A stretch of 64,000 nucleotides of DNA from CAYFFO01 sp964342485 (GTDB lineage Bacteria > Chloroflexota > Dehalococcoidia > Lucifugimonadales > CAJWER01), in assembly GCA_964342485.1 (NCBI GenBank), contig CAYFFO010000004.1:1-64000 (forward strand), given 5' to 3'. Numbering within the stretch: the stretch's first letter is position 1; every line of letters begins with the position of its first letter. Below are positions 27,130 through 35,784 of this stretch, piece by piece. The notes below the pieces were generated by a model. That model worked only from the letters and a program-made list of their open reading frames with translations, was not told the origin of the DNA and did not search any database. Made by a program: the position numbers and the translations under genes.

Positions 27130-27537
27130 TTCCCGTCCATTATCGATTTCAATTCTGTATAAAGCAGGTAATTATAGAAATATATATCCAATCCTAAGCC
27201 AAGATCACTTGACTCAGAATTTTACCAAATAAATCCAAACCCTTACCAAATTAAAAATCTTCAAAAGGCCACTGTCAAAAGACCATTGCCTACCTATGGA
27301 GATATCATATGTTGGGCCCTTTTAGGTTGTCAAGAAGTTTTGGGATAGCTTTATTAATTAAGCAAATAATGGCAACTTGTCGCCACTGTACTTACAATTC
27401 TAAGATTACTGACTCATCGATACCTAAAACAGGTTCTAAGATGATTATTTCCAAACTAGGATTTCTGATAAAAAGAATAATTGTAATAACCTATATACTT
27501 TCTGTTGCAAGCAATCCTATTATAATCTGATCGAATT
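27130..27537. other. AT-rich intergenic region, no gene seen
   Basis: About 400 bases between the collagen-like gene and tRNA-Arg. A plus-strand ORF at 27309-27530 has no family features or ribosome site and I reject it. TATAAT at 27521-27526, 12 bases before the tRNA, is a possible -10 element of the tRNA promoter; no good -35 is present. Confidence 0.5.
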
Positions 27538-27609
27538 GCCCCTGTAGCTCAGCGGATAGAGCACTGGCCTCCGGAGCCAGGTGCGCGGGTTCGAGTCCCG
27601 CCGGGGGCA
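27538..27609 (+). tRNA. tRNA-Arg (CCG)
   Basis: Acceptor GCCCCTG pairs with CGGGGGC with one G-T pair; anticodon arm CTGGC-CTCCGGA-GCCAG gives CCG; T arm GCGGG-TTCGAGT-CCCGC. CCA is not encoded. The convergent hydroxyacid dehydrogenase gene ends eight bases beyond. Confidence 0.95.
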
Positions 27610-27616
27610 CTCTGAT

Positions 27617-28597
27617 TTAAAACCAGCTTGATTTATCAACCACATTTCTTAGCGGTCTACCTTCGTTAAACCGTACACAATTGTCTAAGAACAATTCAGT
27701 CCTTCTTTCATCTAAATTCCTCCCTGAAGAACCAGCAACATGGGGAGTTATCAAGATATTAGGCAATTTCCAAAGTGGGTGATGTGAGGGGAGCGGTTCT
27801 TTTTCAAAAACATCAAGTGCGGCTCCAGCTATTCTGCTTCCAATCAGCGCGTCGTGTAAATCATTAAGCCTAGTAGTTGCTCCTCTTCCAATATTTATAA
27901 AAAATGCCGTCGGCTTCATAACTTCAAATTCTGCTGATCCAAACATACCTTGAGTCTTAGGTGTTTCTGGAACAGTAACCACTATAAAATCTCCAAATGG
28001 TAAAACCGTTTGAAGCTCCTCAGGTTTATAAATTTTTGACACCCCTACTGGCAACTCTTCAATACGTGGATCAATTCCAATAACATTCATCCCCAATTCA
28101 GCACAAATACGACCAGTTTCACTTCCTATGCCACCTACACCAACAATTATCACGGTCGAATCAGGTAAATAGATATGGTTTTGTGAGGCTATCCATTCTG
28201 TCCTCTGTTGAGCCTTGAAGTAAGTCGGTAGTGAATTTGCGAAAGCAAGCAATAAAGACATTATATGTGCACTGATATAATCATTATAAATTCCTCTAAC
28301 ATTCGTAACTACAACATCACTATCTACTAAGGCCTTATGATAATATCCAGCAGGTGGTCCAGCTTGTGGACAAGCAATCCATTTAAGATTATTAGCTCGA
28401 TCGAATAACCCTGGAGAAACGTTACCATAAGCAGCGTCGGCCTCGTCAATAACTTCAATGGCCTCACCAAAAGATTTAGGTTCATTTACAGTCATTCCCG
28501 GAATCAATTCGTCCAGTCTTTTAGACCACTCATGAACTCTGTGGACACTCGTTTGACCTAGCCCATCGTCAGGAAAAATAAGTAAGTTAAAACCCAT
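27617..28597 (-). CDS. D-isomer-specific 2-hydroxyacid dehydrogenase
   Basis: NAD-dependent dehydrogenase of 326 residues. The Rossmann fingerprint VIIVGVGGIGSETGRICAELGM, the FFINIGRGATT segment with catalytic Arg-like position, and HPLWKLPNILITPHVAGSSGRN with the catalytic His are in order. Members reduce 2-oxoacids such as glyoxylate, hydroxypyruvate or phosphonopyruvate; which one is not clear. AGGGG precedes the ATG. It reads toward tRNA-Arg, so a read-through transcript would be antisense to the tRNA. Confidence 0.9.
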   Translation of the reverse strand: MGFNLLIFPDDGLGQTSVHRVHEWSKRLDELIPGMTVNEPKSFGEAIEVIDEADAAYGNVSPGLFDRANNLKWIACPQAGPPAGYYHKALVDSDVVVTNVRGIYNDYISAHIMSLLLAFANSLPTYFKAQQRTEWIASQNHIYLPDSTVIIVGVGGIGSETGRICAELGMNVIGIDPRIEELPVGVSKIYKPEELQTVLPFGDFIVVTVPETPKTQGMFGSAEFEVMKPTAFFINIGRGATTRLNDLHDALIGSRIAGAALDVFEKEPLPSHHPLWKLPNILITPHVAGSSGRNLDERRTELFLDNCVRFNEGRPLRNVVDKSSWF

Positions 28598-28685
28598 ATA
28601 AAAACCCCTAACTTAAAACCAAGTCTAGGTTCACCTTTTAACGATGTCAACTTCCTCAAAAATCTATTATGAATAACTCATGCAT

Positions 28686-28701
28686 CCGTATATCTATACG
28701 G
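28686..28701. promoter_or_regulatory. Perfect inverted repeat, possible operator
   Basis: CCGTATA-TC-TATACGG: seven-base arms with a two-base spacer, in the shared promoter region of two divergent genes. Symmetric sites of this size commonly bind dimeric repressors. No regulator gene lies next to it. Confidence 0.35.
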
Positions 28702-28715
28702 TTAGTTAACCATTG

Positions 28716-28738
28716 CCAGACCAATTAATTTGATCTGG
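28716..28738. promoter_or_regulatory. Imperfect 23-bp inverted repeat
   Basis: Arms start CCAGA and end TCTGG, with CAA/TTG also matching inside; nine of eleven position pairs are complementary. It sits 14 bases from the first inverted repeat. It may be a second operator or a hairpin. Confidence 0.3.
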
Positions 28739-28903
28739 TGTTCTCTACAGAATGCATAGTAAATTTATCTAGCATATACTAGAAGGGGAAAGAGGGTATG
28801 CGCTTGATGAAAATACCTAAGTTTTATTTAGCGTATTAAATGAAATTGCCTCCTTTCGATTATCGCATATAAATTTTTTTTATTTTTTCGGGAGCTAGGA
28901 AAT

Positions 28904-29467
28904 ATGACAATCGCATTTGGCGAATTGAAAAAAGGCCTGCCAATAGAACTTGATAGCGAACCTTATATAGTCGTTGAATACAAGTCTCATAAAATGCAAC
29001 AACGTGCACCTGTTATGCAAGTAAGATTTCGATCTTTACGAACAGGTAAAGTGGTAGATAAATCTTTCCAAGGATACGATGTCAAATTTACACCCGCTGC
29101 AATCGAACGCAAAAAAGCTCAGTATATTTACCAAGATGATGGCCTTTATTATTTTATGGACAATGATACATTCGAACAGTTCCCACTTTCGCAAGATCAG
29201 ATTGAAGATTCCCTTCCATATTTAATCGAGCAAACAAACGTAGATATTGTATTCTACGAAGATTCTCCAATAGCTATAGATTTACCTATTACAGTTGAAT
29301 TACAAGTCAAGGAAGCGCCTCCAGGGCATAAAGGTGATACTGCTCAGGGCGGAACAAAACCCGTGACATTACAAACCGGTCTAAAAGTCCATACCCCACT
29401 GTTTGTAAACGAAGGAGATATGTTGAAAATTGATACCAGGACCGGGGAATACATCTCAAGAATTTGA
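28904..29467 (+). CDS. efp: Elongation factor P
   Basis: Translation factor that rescues ribosomes stalled at proline runs; 187 residues with three beta-barrel domains. TPAAIERKKAQYIYQDDGLYYFM leads into domain II, and DTAQGGTKPVTLQTGLKVHTPLFVNEGD is the EF-P signature. In the domain I loop, gapless alignment with E. coli EF-P puts Gln33 where the modified Lys34 sits, followed by Arg34. No Lys is at the tip, so lysylation by EpmA is not expected. GGGAGCTAGGA precedes the ATG. It opens an efp-xseA-xseB-PHP run. Confidence 0.95.
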   Translation: MTIAFGELKKGLPIELDSEPYIVVEYKSHKMQQRAPVMQVRFRSLRTGKVVDKSFQGYDVKFTPAAIERKKAQYIYQDDGLYYFMDNDTFEQFPLSQDQIEDSLPYLIEQTNVDIVFYEDSPIAIDLPITVELQVKEAPPGHKGDTAQGGTKPVTLQTGLKVHTPLFVNEGDMLKIDTRTGEYISRI

Positions 29468-30674
29468 ATTGAATATCTACGAGGTAAGTCAACTCACTTT
29501 TTATCTCAAAGAATTATTTGTTAACCATCCTGCTCTTAATGATATTTGGGTACAGGGCGAAATAACAAACCTGGCGCTACCTCCATCCGGACATTGTTAT
29601 TTTTCTTTGCGTGATTCTAATGCTTCTATAAAATGTGCGATGTTCAGAAATCAATCACAAGGATCAAAATTATTGTCAAACGGAACATCTGTAATAGCCC
29701 ACGGTCAGATATCTATATATGAGGCTCGGGGAGATCTTCAAATCATAGTCGACAGTATATATCCCGAAGGCATTGGTGAACGAGAAATAAGATTAAATCA
29801 ACTCCGCTCCAAACTAGAGAAAGAAGGACTATTTGATCAATCTAGAAAACGTACTTTATCAAGCTTTCCAAGAAAAATCGGGGTAGTCACATCGCCTACA
29901 GGATCAGTTTGGCAGGACATACAAACAGTTATTAAGCGACGTTTCCCGTTAACAGAAATCTACTTTGCTCCAGCTGCAGTCCAAGGTATCCAGGCTACTG
30001 TAAGTTTGAATGAAGCATTAGAAGCAATAAACCTTGTTGACGATTTAGATCTCATAATACTTGCACGGGGAGGCGGATCACTAGAAGATTTAGACGCATT
30101 TAACGAAGAATCTATTGCGCATACAGTATTTGCAAGTAAAGCCCCTGTGATTAGTGCAATTGGCCACGAAACTGATCAGACAATAGTAGATCTGGTATCT
30201 GATGTCCGAGCCCCAACGCCTTCGGCAGCTGCAGAAATAGCTGTACCAAATGTTACAGATCTTAAATCAAATATATTATCCTATAATAACAGGGTATTTA
30301 CTGGTCTAATGGAGCATGTAAAACTCTCCCGAATGAACCTCCTCCAACTAAAAGAAAGAAGTCTCCGGGGTAAACCTGAATTCATAAAATTCAAACAAGG
30401 AATTGATGATTTGACGGAAAACATTAGGAGAATACTTGATTACGACTTTAAAACAAAATTTGAATCAACATCTTCTCTTAAACTGAGATTGAATTCTCTA
30501 AGCCCTATAGCCACAATGAAAAGAGGCTACTCTATAGTTGAAAACTCAGAAAATGGGACGGTAGTAACCAATGCTCATGGTTTATCAAAAAATGATGAAA
30601 TTAAAGTGAAACTTCATAAAGGACAATTCTCTGCAAATATCACATCCACGCAATCAGATAGGAAAAGCAGATAG
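29430..30674 (+). CDS. xseA: Exodeoxyribonuclease VII large subunit
   Basis: Large subunit of the single-strand DNA exonuclease ExoVII, 414 residues from the ATG. The N-terminal OB fold (IWVQGEITNLALPPSGHCYFSLRD) is followed by the catalytic region with IGVVTSPTGSVWQDI and ILARGGGSLEDLDAFNEE, AIGHETDQTIVDLVSD, then a coiled-coil arm and a C-terminal MKRGYSIV segment. The ATG overlaps efp by 38 bases. The family usually starts at the IYxVSQL segment, so a TTG at 29469, one base after the efp stop, may be the true start. xseB follows after about 100 bases. Confidence 0.93.
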   Translation: MIPGPGNTSQEFELNIYEVSQLTFYLKELFVNHPALNDIWVQGEITNLALPPSGHCYFSLRDSNASIKCAMFRNQSQGSKLLSNGTSVIAHGQISIYEARGDLQIIVDSIYPEGIGEREIRLNQLRSKLEKEGLFDQSRKRTLSSFPRKIGVVTSPTGSVWQDIQTVIKRRFPLTEIYFAPAAVQGIQATVSLNEALEAINLVDDLDLIILARGGGSLEDLDAFNEESIAHTVFASKAPVISAIGHETDQTIVDLVSDVRAPTPSAAAEIAVPNVTDLKSNILSYNNRVFTGLMEHVKLSRMNLLQLKERSLRGKPEFIKFKQGIDDLTENIRRILDYDFKTKFESTSSLKLRLNSLSPIATMKRGYSIVENSENGTVVTNAHGLSKNDEIKVKLHKGQFSANITSTQSDRKSR

Positions 30675-30778
30675 GAAAAGATACTAGAACCAGACAGGAA
30701 AACCTGCGATAATTTATTTAAGTCAATTTGTTTAATATGATTACAAAATTCACCTGATAATTAAAAGTCCAACTGAAA

Positions 30779-31036
30779 TTGAAACAAGATAAACCTAAAA
30801 ATAATCCACCTGAAATTACTTTTGAGACAGCAATATTACAACTTGAAAACGTAGTTCAAAAACTTGAATCTGGAAATTTACCACTAGAAGAAGCAACTAG
30901 TCTTTATGAAAAAGGGATGGAATTATCCAAACTTTGCAATAAGATACTTACCAGTGCAGAACTAAGAATCACTCAAATACAAACCTCATATGGAGATCAA
31001 CTTCCATCATCGCCCGAAAGTGAATTAGGTGAATAA
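30779..31036 (+). CDS. xseB: Exodeoxyribonuclease VII small subunit
   Basis: Helical hairpin subunit of 85 residues that binds the XseA coiled-coil arm. The core ITFETAILQLENVVQKLESG, then LPLEEATSLYEKGMELSKLCNKIL is diagnostic. Start is TTG with no strong ribosome site visible. Its last codons overlap the start of the PHP-domain gene by eight bases. Confidence 0.92.
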   Translation: MKQDKPKNNPPEITFETAILQLENVVQKLESGNLPLEEATSLYEKGMELSKLCNKILTSAELRITQIQTSYGDQLPSSPESELGE

Positions 31037-31709
31037 TAAGAGGCTTATTAAAGCCGATTTCCATATGCACACACATTTTTCTCCCGACTCCGAGACGGAT
31101 CCAGACAAGCTGGTAAAACGCTGTTTGAAAGTAGGCCTGGAGTTAATCGCAGTTACCGATCACAATACTATCGAAGGTGCTTTAAAAGTTAAAGATTCAG
31201 CTCCATTCCCAGTAATTATTGGAGAGGAAATAAAAACTAGTGCCGGTGAAATCACCGGACTTTTTTTAAAAGAAACCATTCCAGCTGGACTATCGCCGAT
31301 AGATACAGCACATCGCATTAAAGACCAAGGAGGACTAGTTTCTTTGCCTCACCCTTTTGACCGATTTCGCAGCGAGGTTATAGATAGCAAAGCTATAGAT
31401 GAATTAATACCGTTACTGGATATTGTGGAAATATTCAATTCGAGAAATAATCTCAGTGCTGACGATCGGAAAGCTGAAAAATTTGCTAAAGAACACAATC
31501 TGCTTACATCGGGAGTCAGTGACGCACACACACTCATGGAACTCGGTAGAACATACGTACAAATGCCTGAATTCGACGGAACACCTTCAGACTTTAAAAT
31601 TGCTTTATCTAAAGGCACAATTTTCGGGAAAAGAATGTCTCCACTAATTCATATTACCACTACTTTGACTCGAATTAAGAAGAAAATAATAGGTAGAGAT
31701 CGAGTTTGA
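31029..31709 (+). CDS. PHP-domain metal-dependent phosphoesterase
   Basis: PHP-family phosphatase/nuclease of 226 residues. Metal-ligand motifs follow in order: DFHMHTHFSPDS (residues about 10-21), ITDHNT-type AVTDHNTIEGA, GEEIKT, SLPHPFDRFR and SGVSDAHT. Stand-alone PHP proteins of this size hydrolyse small phosphoesters such as 3',5'-nucleotides or histidinol phosphate; which applies here is unknown. It starts with GTG overlapping xseB, which implies translational coupling to the ExoVII genes and a possible role in nucleotide clean-up. Confidence 0.85.
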   Translation: MNNKRLIKADFHMHTHFSPDSETDPDKLVKRCLKVGLELIAVTDHNTIEGALKVKDSAPFPVIIGEEIKTSAGEITGLFLKETIPAGLSPIDTAHRIKDQGGLVSLPHPFDRFRSEVIDSKAIDELIPLLDIVEIFNSRNNLSADDRKAEKFAKEHNLLTSGVSDAHTLMELGRTYVQMPEFDGTPSDFKIALSKGTIFGKRMSPLIHITTTLTRIKKKIIGRDRV

Positions 31710-31868
31710 ACATAGATGTGGTACACAACATAGTTTGGATAACTAATCTAAAACTGGTTAAATTTTACTATTTCGATAAAAATCAGCAGTGACATACTGA
31801 ATTACCATAACATTAACAAAATTTAAATCAATGTGATTGCTTATATTTTAGTTATAAACTGTGTATTG

Positions 31869-32999
31869 ATGAAAAATATAGAATCGAAAATACGTGCATT
31901 TGGTAAAGAATTGGGCTTTAATCAGGTTAGAATTACCTCAGCCAAACCCTTCTTAAGAGACGAGGCTGCTGCAATTTCACGAGTTAAAAACGGCCTAATG
32001 GACGGCTTATCTTGGTATACAGAAGAACGAGTTCACCGATCAACTCATCCTGAACTGCTTCTGCCTGAGGCCAAATCAATTATCTCACTGGGTATTAGTT
32101 ATTTTAAAGATAGTAAAAAACAAATCAATAATGTCCCAAGAGGGAAAATTGCACGATATGCGTGGGGAGATGACTATCATAAAGTCATAAAAAGAAAACT
32201 TAAGGAATTTTCGTACGGTCTTGAAAAAACAATCGCCAAGCCAATAAGAACTAGAATTTTTGTAGATGATGGTCAAATGAATGATCGTGCTGCTGCAGCA
32301 CGATCAGGGCTTGGCTGGTTCGGCAAAAACACTAATATCCTTACTCAGAAGTACGGCTCATGGGTATTTCTTAGTCAAGTAATCACGGATTTAGAACTCC
32401 GATCAGATACCCCACTTAAAAAAAATTGTGGAGACTGTGTAATTTGTATAGATGATTGTCCAACAGGGGCTATAGTCGCACCATACGTTATCGACAATCG
32501 ACGTTGCATTTCGTTCCTCACTATTGAGCTTCGAGGTTCTATTCCGCGTGAACTTAGACCTTTAATTGGCGACTGGGTATTTGGTTGTGATATCTGCCAG
32601 GAAGTCTGCCCAGTAAACCGTAAAATTTCTTCAAGTAAGGAACCATTATTTGAACAAAAACACGATTTTGAAGCACCATCATTAATACCGTTACTGGCGC
32701 TAGATGACATTAGCTTTCAAAAAAGATTCCATAACAGTCCTATCAAAAGAACAAAAAGAATAGGGCTACAGAGAAATGTTTGTGTTGCTCTTGGTAATAT
32801 TGGAGATAAAATGGCTTTACCAGCTTTAGAGAAAACTCTACTATCATCTGATAAAATTGTACGTGAACATGCTGCCTGGGCTATTGGAAAGATTGGTGGA
32901 CCTAAGTCTATATCAATATTGAATAATGCACTAAAACATGAGCATGAACCTCAAGTAACAAAAGAAATTCTACTTTCACTGACAGATAAACGTAGCTAA
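31869..32999 (+). CDS. queG: Epoxyqueuosine reductase QueG
   Basis: Cobalamin- and iron-sulfur-dependent enzyme that makes the last step of queuosine in tRNA. From the ATG at 31869 it has 376 residues. The central DUF1730 region contains FVDDGQMNDRAAAARSGLGWFGKN. Two ferredoxin-type clusters follow (CGDCVICIDDCPTGAI with later Cys, and CDICQEVCPVN), then C-terminal HEAT repeats (VREHAAWAIGKIGG). An upstream GTG at 31833 would add twelve hydrophobic residues that the family lacks. No other queuosine gene is nearby. Confidence 0.93.
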   Translation: MKNIESKIRAFGKELGFNQVRITSAKPFLRDEAAAISRVKNGLMDGLSWYTEERVHRSTHPELLLPEAKSIISLGISYFKDSKKQINNVPRGKIARYAWGDDYHKVIKRKLKEFSYGLEKTIAKPIRTRIFVDDGQMNDRAAAARSGLGWFGKNTNILTQKYGSWVFLSQVITDLELRSDTPLKKNCGDCVICIDDCPTGAIVAPYVIDNRRCISFLTIELRGSIPRELRPLIGDWVFGCDICQEVCPVNRKISSSKEPLFEQKHDFEAPSLIPLLALDDISFQKRFHNSPIKRTKRIGLQRNVCVALGNIGDKMALPALEKTLLSSDKIVREHAAWAIGKIGGPKSISILNNALKHEHEPQVTKEILLSLTDKRS

Positions 33000-33029
33000 A
33001 ACACTTGATTAAGACATAAATAACCTAGT

Positions 33030-33737
33030 ATGCAGACCAATAGACACAATAATCCACAGTCATCAAATCCAATTACCCCCTCAAGTACAGATTTGGAAAG
33101 AGTTAGATTTTCAATTGGAGTAGCTATATTTGGCGGGACAATAGGAGGGTCTGCGATCATAATCAATTTTCTCTCTCGATTTGAATTCCCAAATACTCCA
33201 GAACACATGAATCTTATTTCATCGATATTTTTTGCTAGCTCCGGTGCTATTGGCGGAATACTAATAACAGGGCCTATAGCTTATTGGATTTACGGAGGAT
33301 TACCGATATTCAAGTTCACTCCATTTAAGAACCGAGGACCGAGAAAGTTTCACACTTGGCTATTTCTTGGAATTGGTTACGGTATGACACTGCCTATGGT
33401 TTTAGGTATTCTATTACCAATTTGGTATCGCTTTCTATTTTTTTACAGTGGGAGTATTAACTTCCCAACTTTGATTTCAAGCCTAATTGACCTAACTATG
33501 GGCTCATTATATTTAGCCCCACTTCTTGGTTTTCAATATTTTTTCACTGGAATTGCTGCAGGAGCAATATTTTCCATAGGCGCATGGACAATCGATCACA
33601 TTTCTCACAAAATTCGAAAGGGAATTATTGGACCATTTATTGCTTGGACAATCTCTTTATGGATATCAGGGATAATAATTTCACTGTTGCTCCTATTACC
33701 AGAAACTTATTTGGCTCAAATCGGTAAATTAGGATAA
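33030..33737 (+). CDS. Five-helix membrane protein of unknown function
   Basis: Protein of 235 residues with a short polar N-terminus and about five membrane helices (starting near residues 30, 62, 108, 150 and 195). Many small residues (GGTIGGSA, GAIGGILITG) pack the helices. I recognise no family and no catalytic motif. It lies between queG and the ftsH leader, in the same direction as both. Likely an inner-membrane protein; no function can be assigned. Confidence 0.6.
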   Translation: MQTNRHNNPQSSNPITPSSTDLERVRFSIGVAIFGGTIGGSAIIINFLSRFEFPNTPEHMNLISSIFFASSGAIGGILITGPIAYWIYGGLPIFKFTPFKNRGPRKFHTWLFLGIGYGMTLPMVLGILLPIWYRFLFFYSGSINFPTLISSLIDLTMGSLYLAPLLGFQYFFTGIAAGAIFSIGAWTIDHISHKIRKGIIGPFIAWTISLWISGIIISLLLLLPETYLAQIGKLG

Positions 33738-33788
33738 AATCTAGGTTCGTCATAACATTTTTTTGAGTTTAACGTTAGAATAATTAAA

Positions 33789-33818
33789 GCGACAAATTCA
33801 ACTTCGTGTTAGTATAGT
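33789..33818 (+). promoter_or_regulatory. Candidate ftsH promoter
   Basis: GCGACA (33789-33794) and TATAGT (33813-33818) with an 18-base spacer resemble a vegetative -35/-10 pair. Transcription would begin near 33825, giving a 58-base leader that is the structured element described next. No heat-shock repeat (CIRCE) is visible. Confidence 0.35.
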
Positions 33819-33833
33819 CATGCAGCCCCACTC

Positions 33834-33876
33834 CCCTCCATCGACCTGCCGTTGGGGCAACTGTTGATCTGGAGGG
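33834..33876 (+). promoter_or_regulatory. ftsH leader hairpin that masks the ribosome-binding site
   Basis: CCCTCCATCGAC (33834-33845) can pair with GTTGAT-CT-GGAGGG (33863-33876): twelve pairs, one a G-U, with a two-base bulge. The right arm includes the GGAGG ribosome-binding site of ftsH. An alternative stem, GCCCCA (33825-33830) with TGGGGC (33853-33858), competes with its loop. This geometry fits an RNA thermometer or other translational switch. Function is inferred from pairing only. Confidence 0.45.
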
Positions 33877-33882
33877 TTATTT

Positions 33883-35757
33883 ATGAATAATCGATTGAAA
33901 CGAAACAGCTTCATCTATCTTTTGATAGGAATAGCTGTTATTGCTATATTTTTTACTTTGTTTTCCGACCCCGGAAGCTCTCAAGAAATACCCATAGATG
34001 AAGTTATTTCCCTCGCTAAAAGAGGTCAGGTCGAATCTATAGAGATTTACGGAGAAAAATTAACCCTAGTAACAACACGGGGAGAAATATTTACCTCGCG
34101 CAAAGAAGATGGTGCAAGCATAATTGAGATGCTTCAAAATGCTGGAATAGATCCAGTTACCAATTCATTATCAATAGAAGTTCAGGGAACTGGTAGGATG
34201 GGAAGTATATTTGGCATTATCCTAAACTTCCTACCTCTGATATTTTTTGGGGGAGTTCTTCTTTTCATGATGAGACAAGCCCAAGGAAATACAAGTCAAA
34301 CCTTCAATTTTGGCCGAAGTCGAGCAAAAATGTTAGTAGACAACCAACCAGACGTAAGTTTTGATGACGTTGCTGGAGCAGATGAAGCCAAAGAAGAATT
34401 GCAAGAAGTAGTTGAATTCCTTAAATACCCAGAACGTTTTTTAAATCTTGGTGCACGTATCCCTAAAGGAGTACTACTTGTCGGACCACCGGGCACAGGC
34501 AAAACTTTACTCGCTAGAGCAGTAGCAGGAGAAGCAGGTGTTCCGTTTTTCTCGATAAGCGGCAGTGAATTCGTAGAAATGTTTGTAGGGGTAGGCGCTT
34601 CAAGAGTGCGAGATCTATTTGACCAAGCCAAACGTAACGCCCCATGTATAGTTTTTGTTGATGAAATTGATGCCGTTGGCAGGCACCGTGGCGCTGGACT
34701 TGGCGGTGGGCACGATGAACGAGAACAGACACTTAACCAGATATTGGTTGAAATGGATGGTTTTGAAACCGGCGCCAACGTCATTGTAACCGCAGCCACA
34801 AATCGCCCCGATATTCTTGATCCAGCATTACTCAGGCCTGGCCGGTTTGATAGAAGAGTGACATTGGATAACCCTGACATTAAAGGACGAGAAGCAATAC
34901 TCAAAGTTCACTCCAAAGGGAAACCGTTAAAAGAAAATACAGACCTTGAAGAAATAGCAAAACTTACTCCAGGGTTCAGTGGAGCTGATTTAGCAAACCT
35001 AGTCAACGAAGCCGCTATATTATCAGCAAGAAGGGAACTGACAGAAATTACGATTGATGAGTTTGTTGAATCAGTAGATAGGGTCATGCTAGGCCCTGCG
35101 CGAAAATCGAGAATTATAAGTATAAAAGAAAAAGAAATGACTGCCTACCATGAAGCGGGCCATGCTCTTGTTGGTCATTTCCTGCCCCATGCTGACCCAA
35201 TAGCTAAAGTTACAATTGTATCTCGGGGAGCAACAGGAGGTCACACACGATCCTTACCAGAAGAAGAAAGACATATGTGGTCATTGAATCAATTCAAAGA
35301 CCAGATGGCAGAAGCATTGGGAGGACGAGTGTCAGAAGAAAACATCTTTGGAGAAGACGAAATTACCACAGGAGCTGGCAATGACTTGGAGGTAGCAACA
35401 TCAATAGCCAAGACAATGGTAACAAGATATGGAATGAGCGATAAACTAGGCCCACGTACCTTCGGTAAACGTGAAGATATGGTATTCCTAGGACGAGAAA
35501 TATCAGAACAACGAGATTACAGTGATAAAATAGCTGAGACAATTGACGAAGAAGTACATTCTTTAATTGAGGAAGCTTATAAACGAGCTAAAGAATTACT
35601 TACTGATCACAAAGATAAACTGAAATTATTGGCTGAGTTTCTAATCGAAAATGAAACCGCGGACGCTAGCCATCTTGAAGAACTTTTAGGTAAAGTCCCG
35701 AAGGTAAAGTACCAACCTACGCATAATACCAATGGCAACAATGGAATATCAGGATAG
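33883..35757 (+). CDS. ftsH: ATP-dependent zinc metalloprotease FtsH
   Basis: Membrane AAA protease of 624 residues that degrades unneeded membrane and regulatory proteins. Two membrane helices (near residues 10-28 and 105-130) bracket a small extracytoplasmic domain. Walker A GPPGTGKT is at 201-208, Walker B is FVDEIDAVG, the second region of homology is [21 protein letters not shown], and the zinc site HEAGH is at 423-427. GGAGG lies eight bases before the ATG and can be sequestered in a leader hairpin. Downstream, a convergent aminotransferase ends 27 bases away. Confidence 0.97.
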   Translation: MNNRLKRNSFIYLLIGIAVIAIFFTLFSDPGSSQEIPIDEVISLAKRGQVESIEIYGEKLTLVTTRGEIFTSRKEDGASIIEMLQNAGIDPVTNSLSIEVQGTGRMGSIFGIILNFLPLIFFGGVLLFMMRQAQGNTSQTFNFGRSRAKMLVDNQPDVSFDDVAGADEAKEELQEVVEFLKYPERFLNLGARIPKGVLLVGPPGTGKTLLARAVAGEAGVPFFSISGSEFVEMFVGVGASRVRDLFDQAKRNAPCIVFVDEIDAVGRHRGAGLGGGHDEREQTLNQILVEMDGFETGANVIVTAATNRPDILDPALLRPGRFDRRVTLDNPDIKGREAILKVHSKGKPLKENTDLEEIAKLTPGFSGADLANLVNEAAILSARRELTEITIDEFVESVDRVMLGPARKSRIISIKEKEMTAYHEAGHALVGHFLPHADPIAKVTIVSRGATGGHTRSLPEEERHMWSLNQFKDQMAEALGGRVSEENIFGEDEITTGAGNDLEVATSIAKTMVTRYGMSDKLGPRTFGKREDMVFLGREISEQRDYSDKIAETIDEEVHSLIEEAYKRAKELLTDHKDKLKLLAEFLIENETADASHLEELLGKVPKVKYQPTHNTNGNNGISG

Positions 35758-35784
35758 GAAATATAAATATCTTATTGATATTAT

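Larger units (their letters stand above)
28598..28903. other. Divergent intergenic region before efp
   Basis: About 300 bases between the hydroxyacid dehydrogenase and efp, which diverge. Two inverted repeats lie in the middle (listed separately). Otherwise it is AT-rich, with a T tract just before the efp ribosome site (GGGAGCTAGGA). No gene seen. Confidence 0.5.

Noticed and set aside
27309..27530. 73-codon plus-strand ORF before tRNA-Arg
   Set aside because: No family, no ribosome-binding site, and it runs through the probable tRNA promoter.
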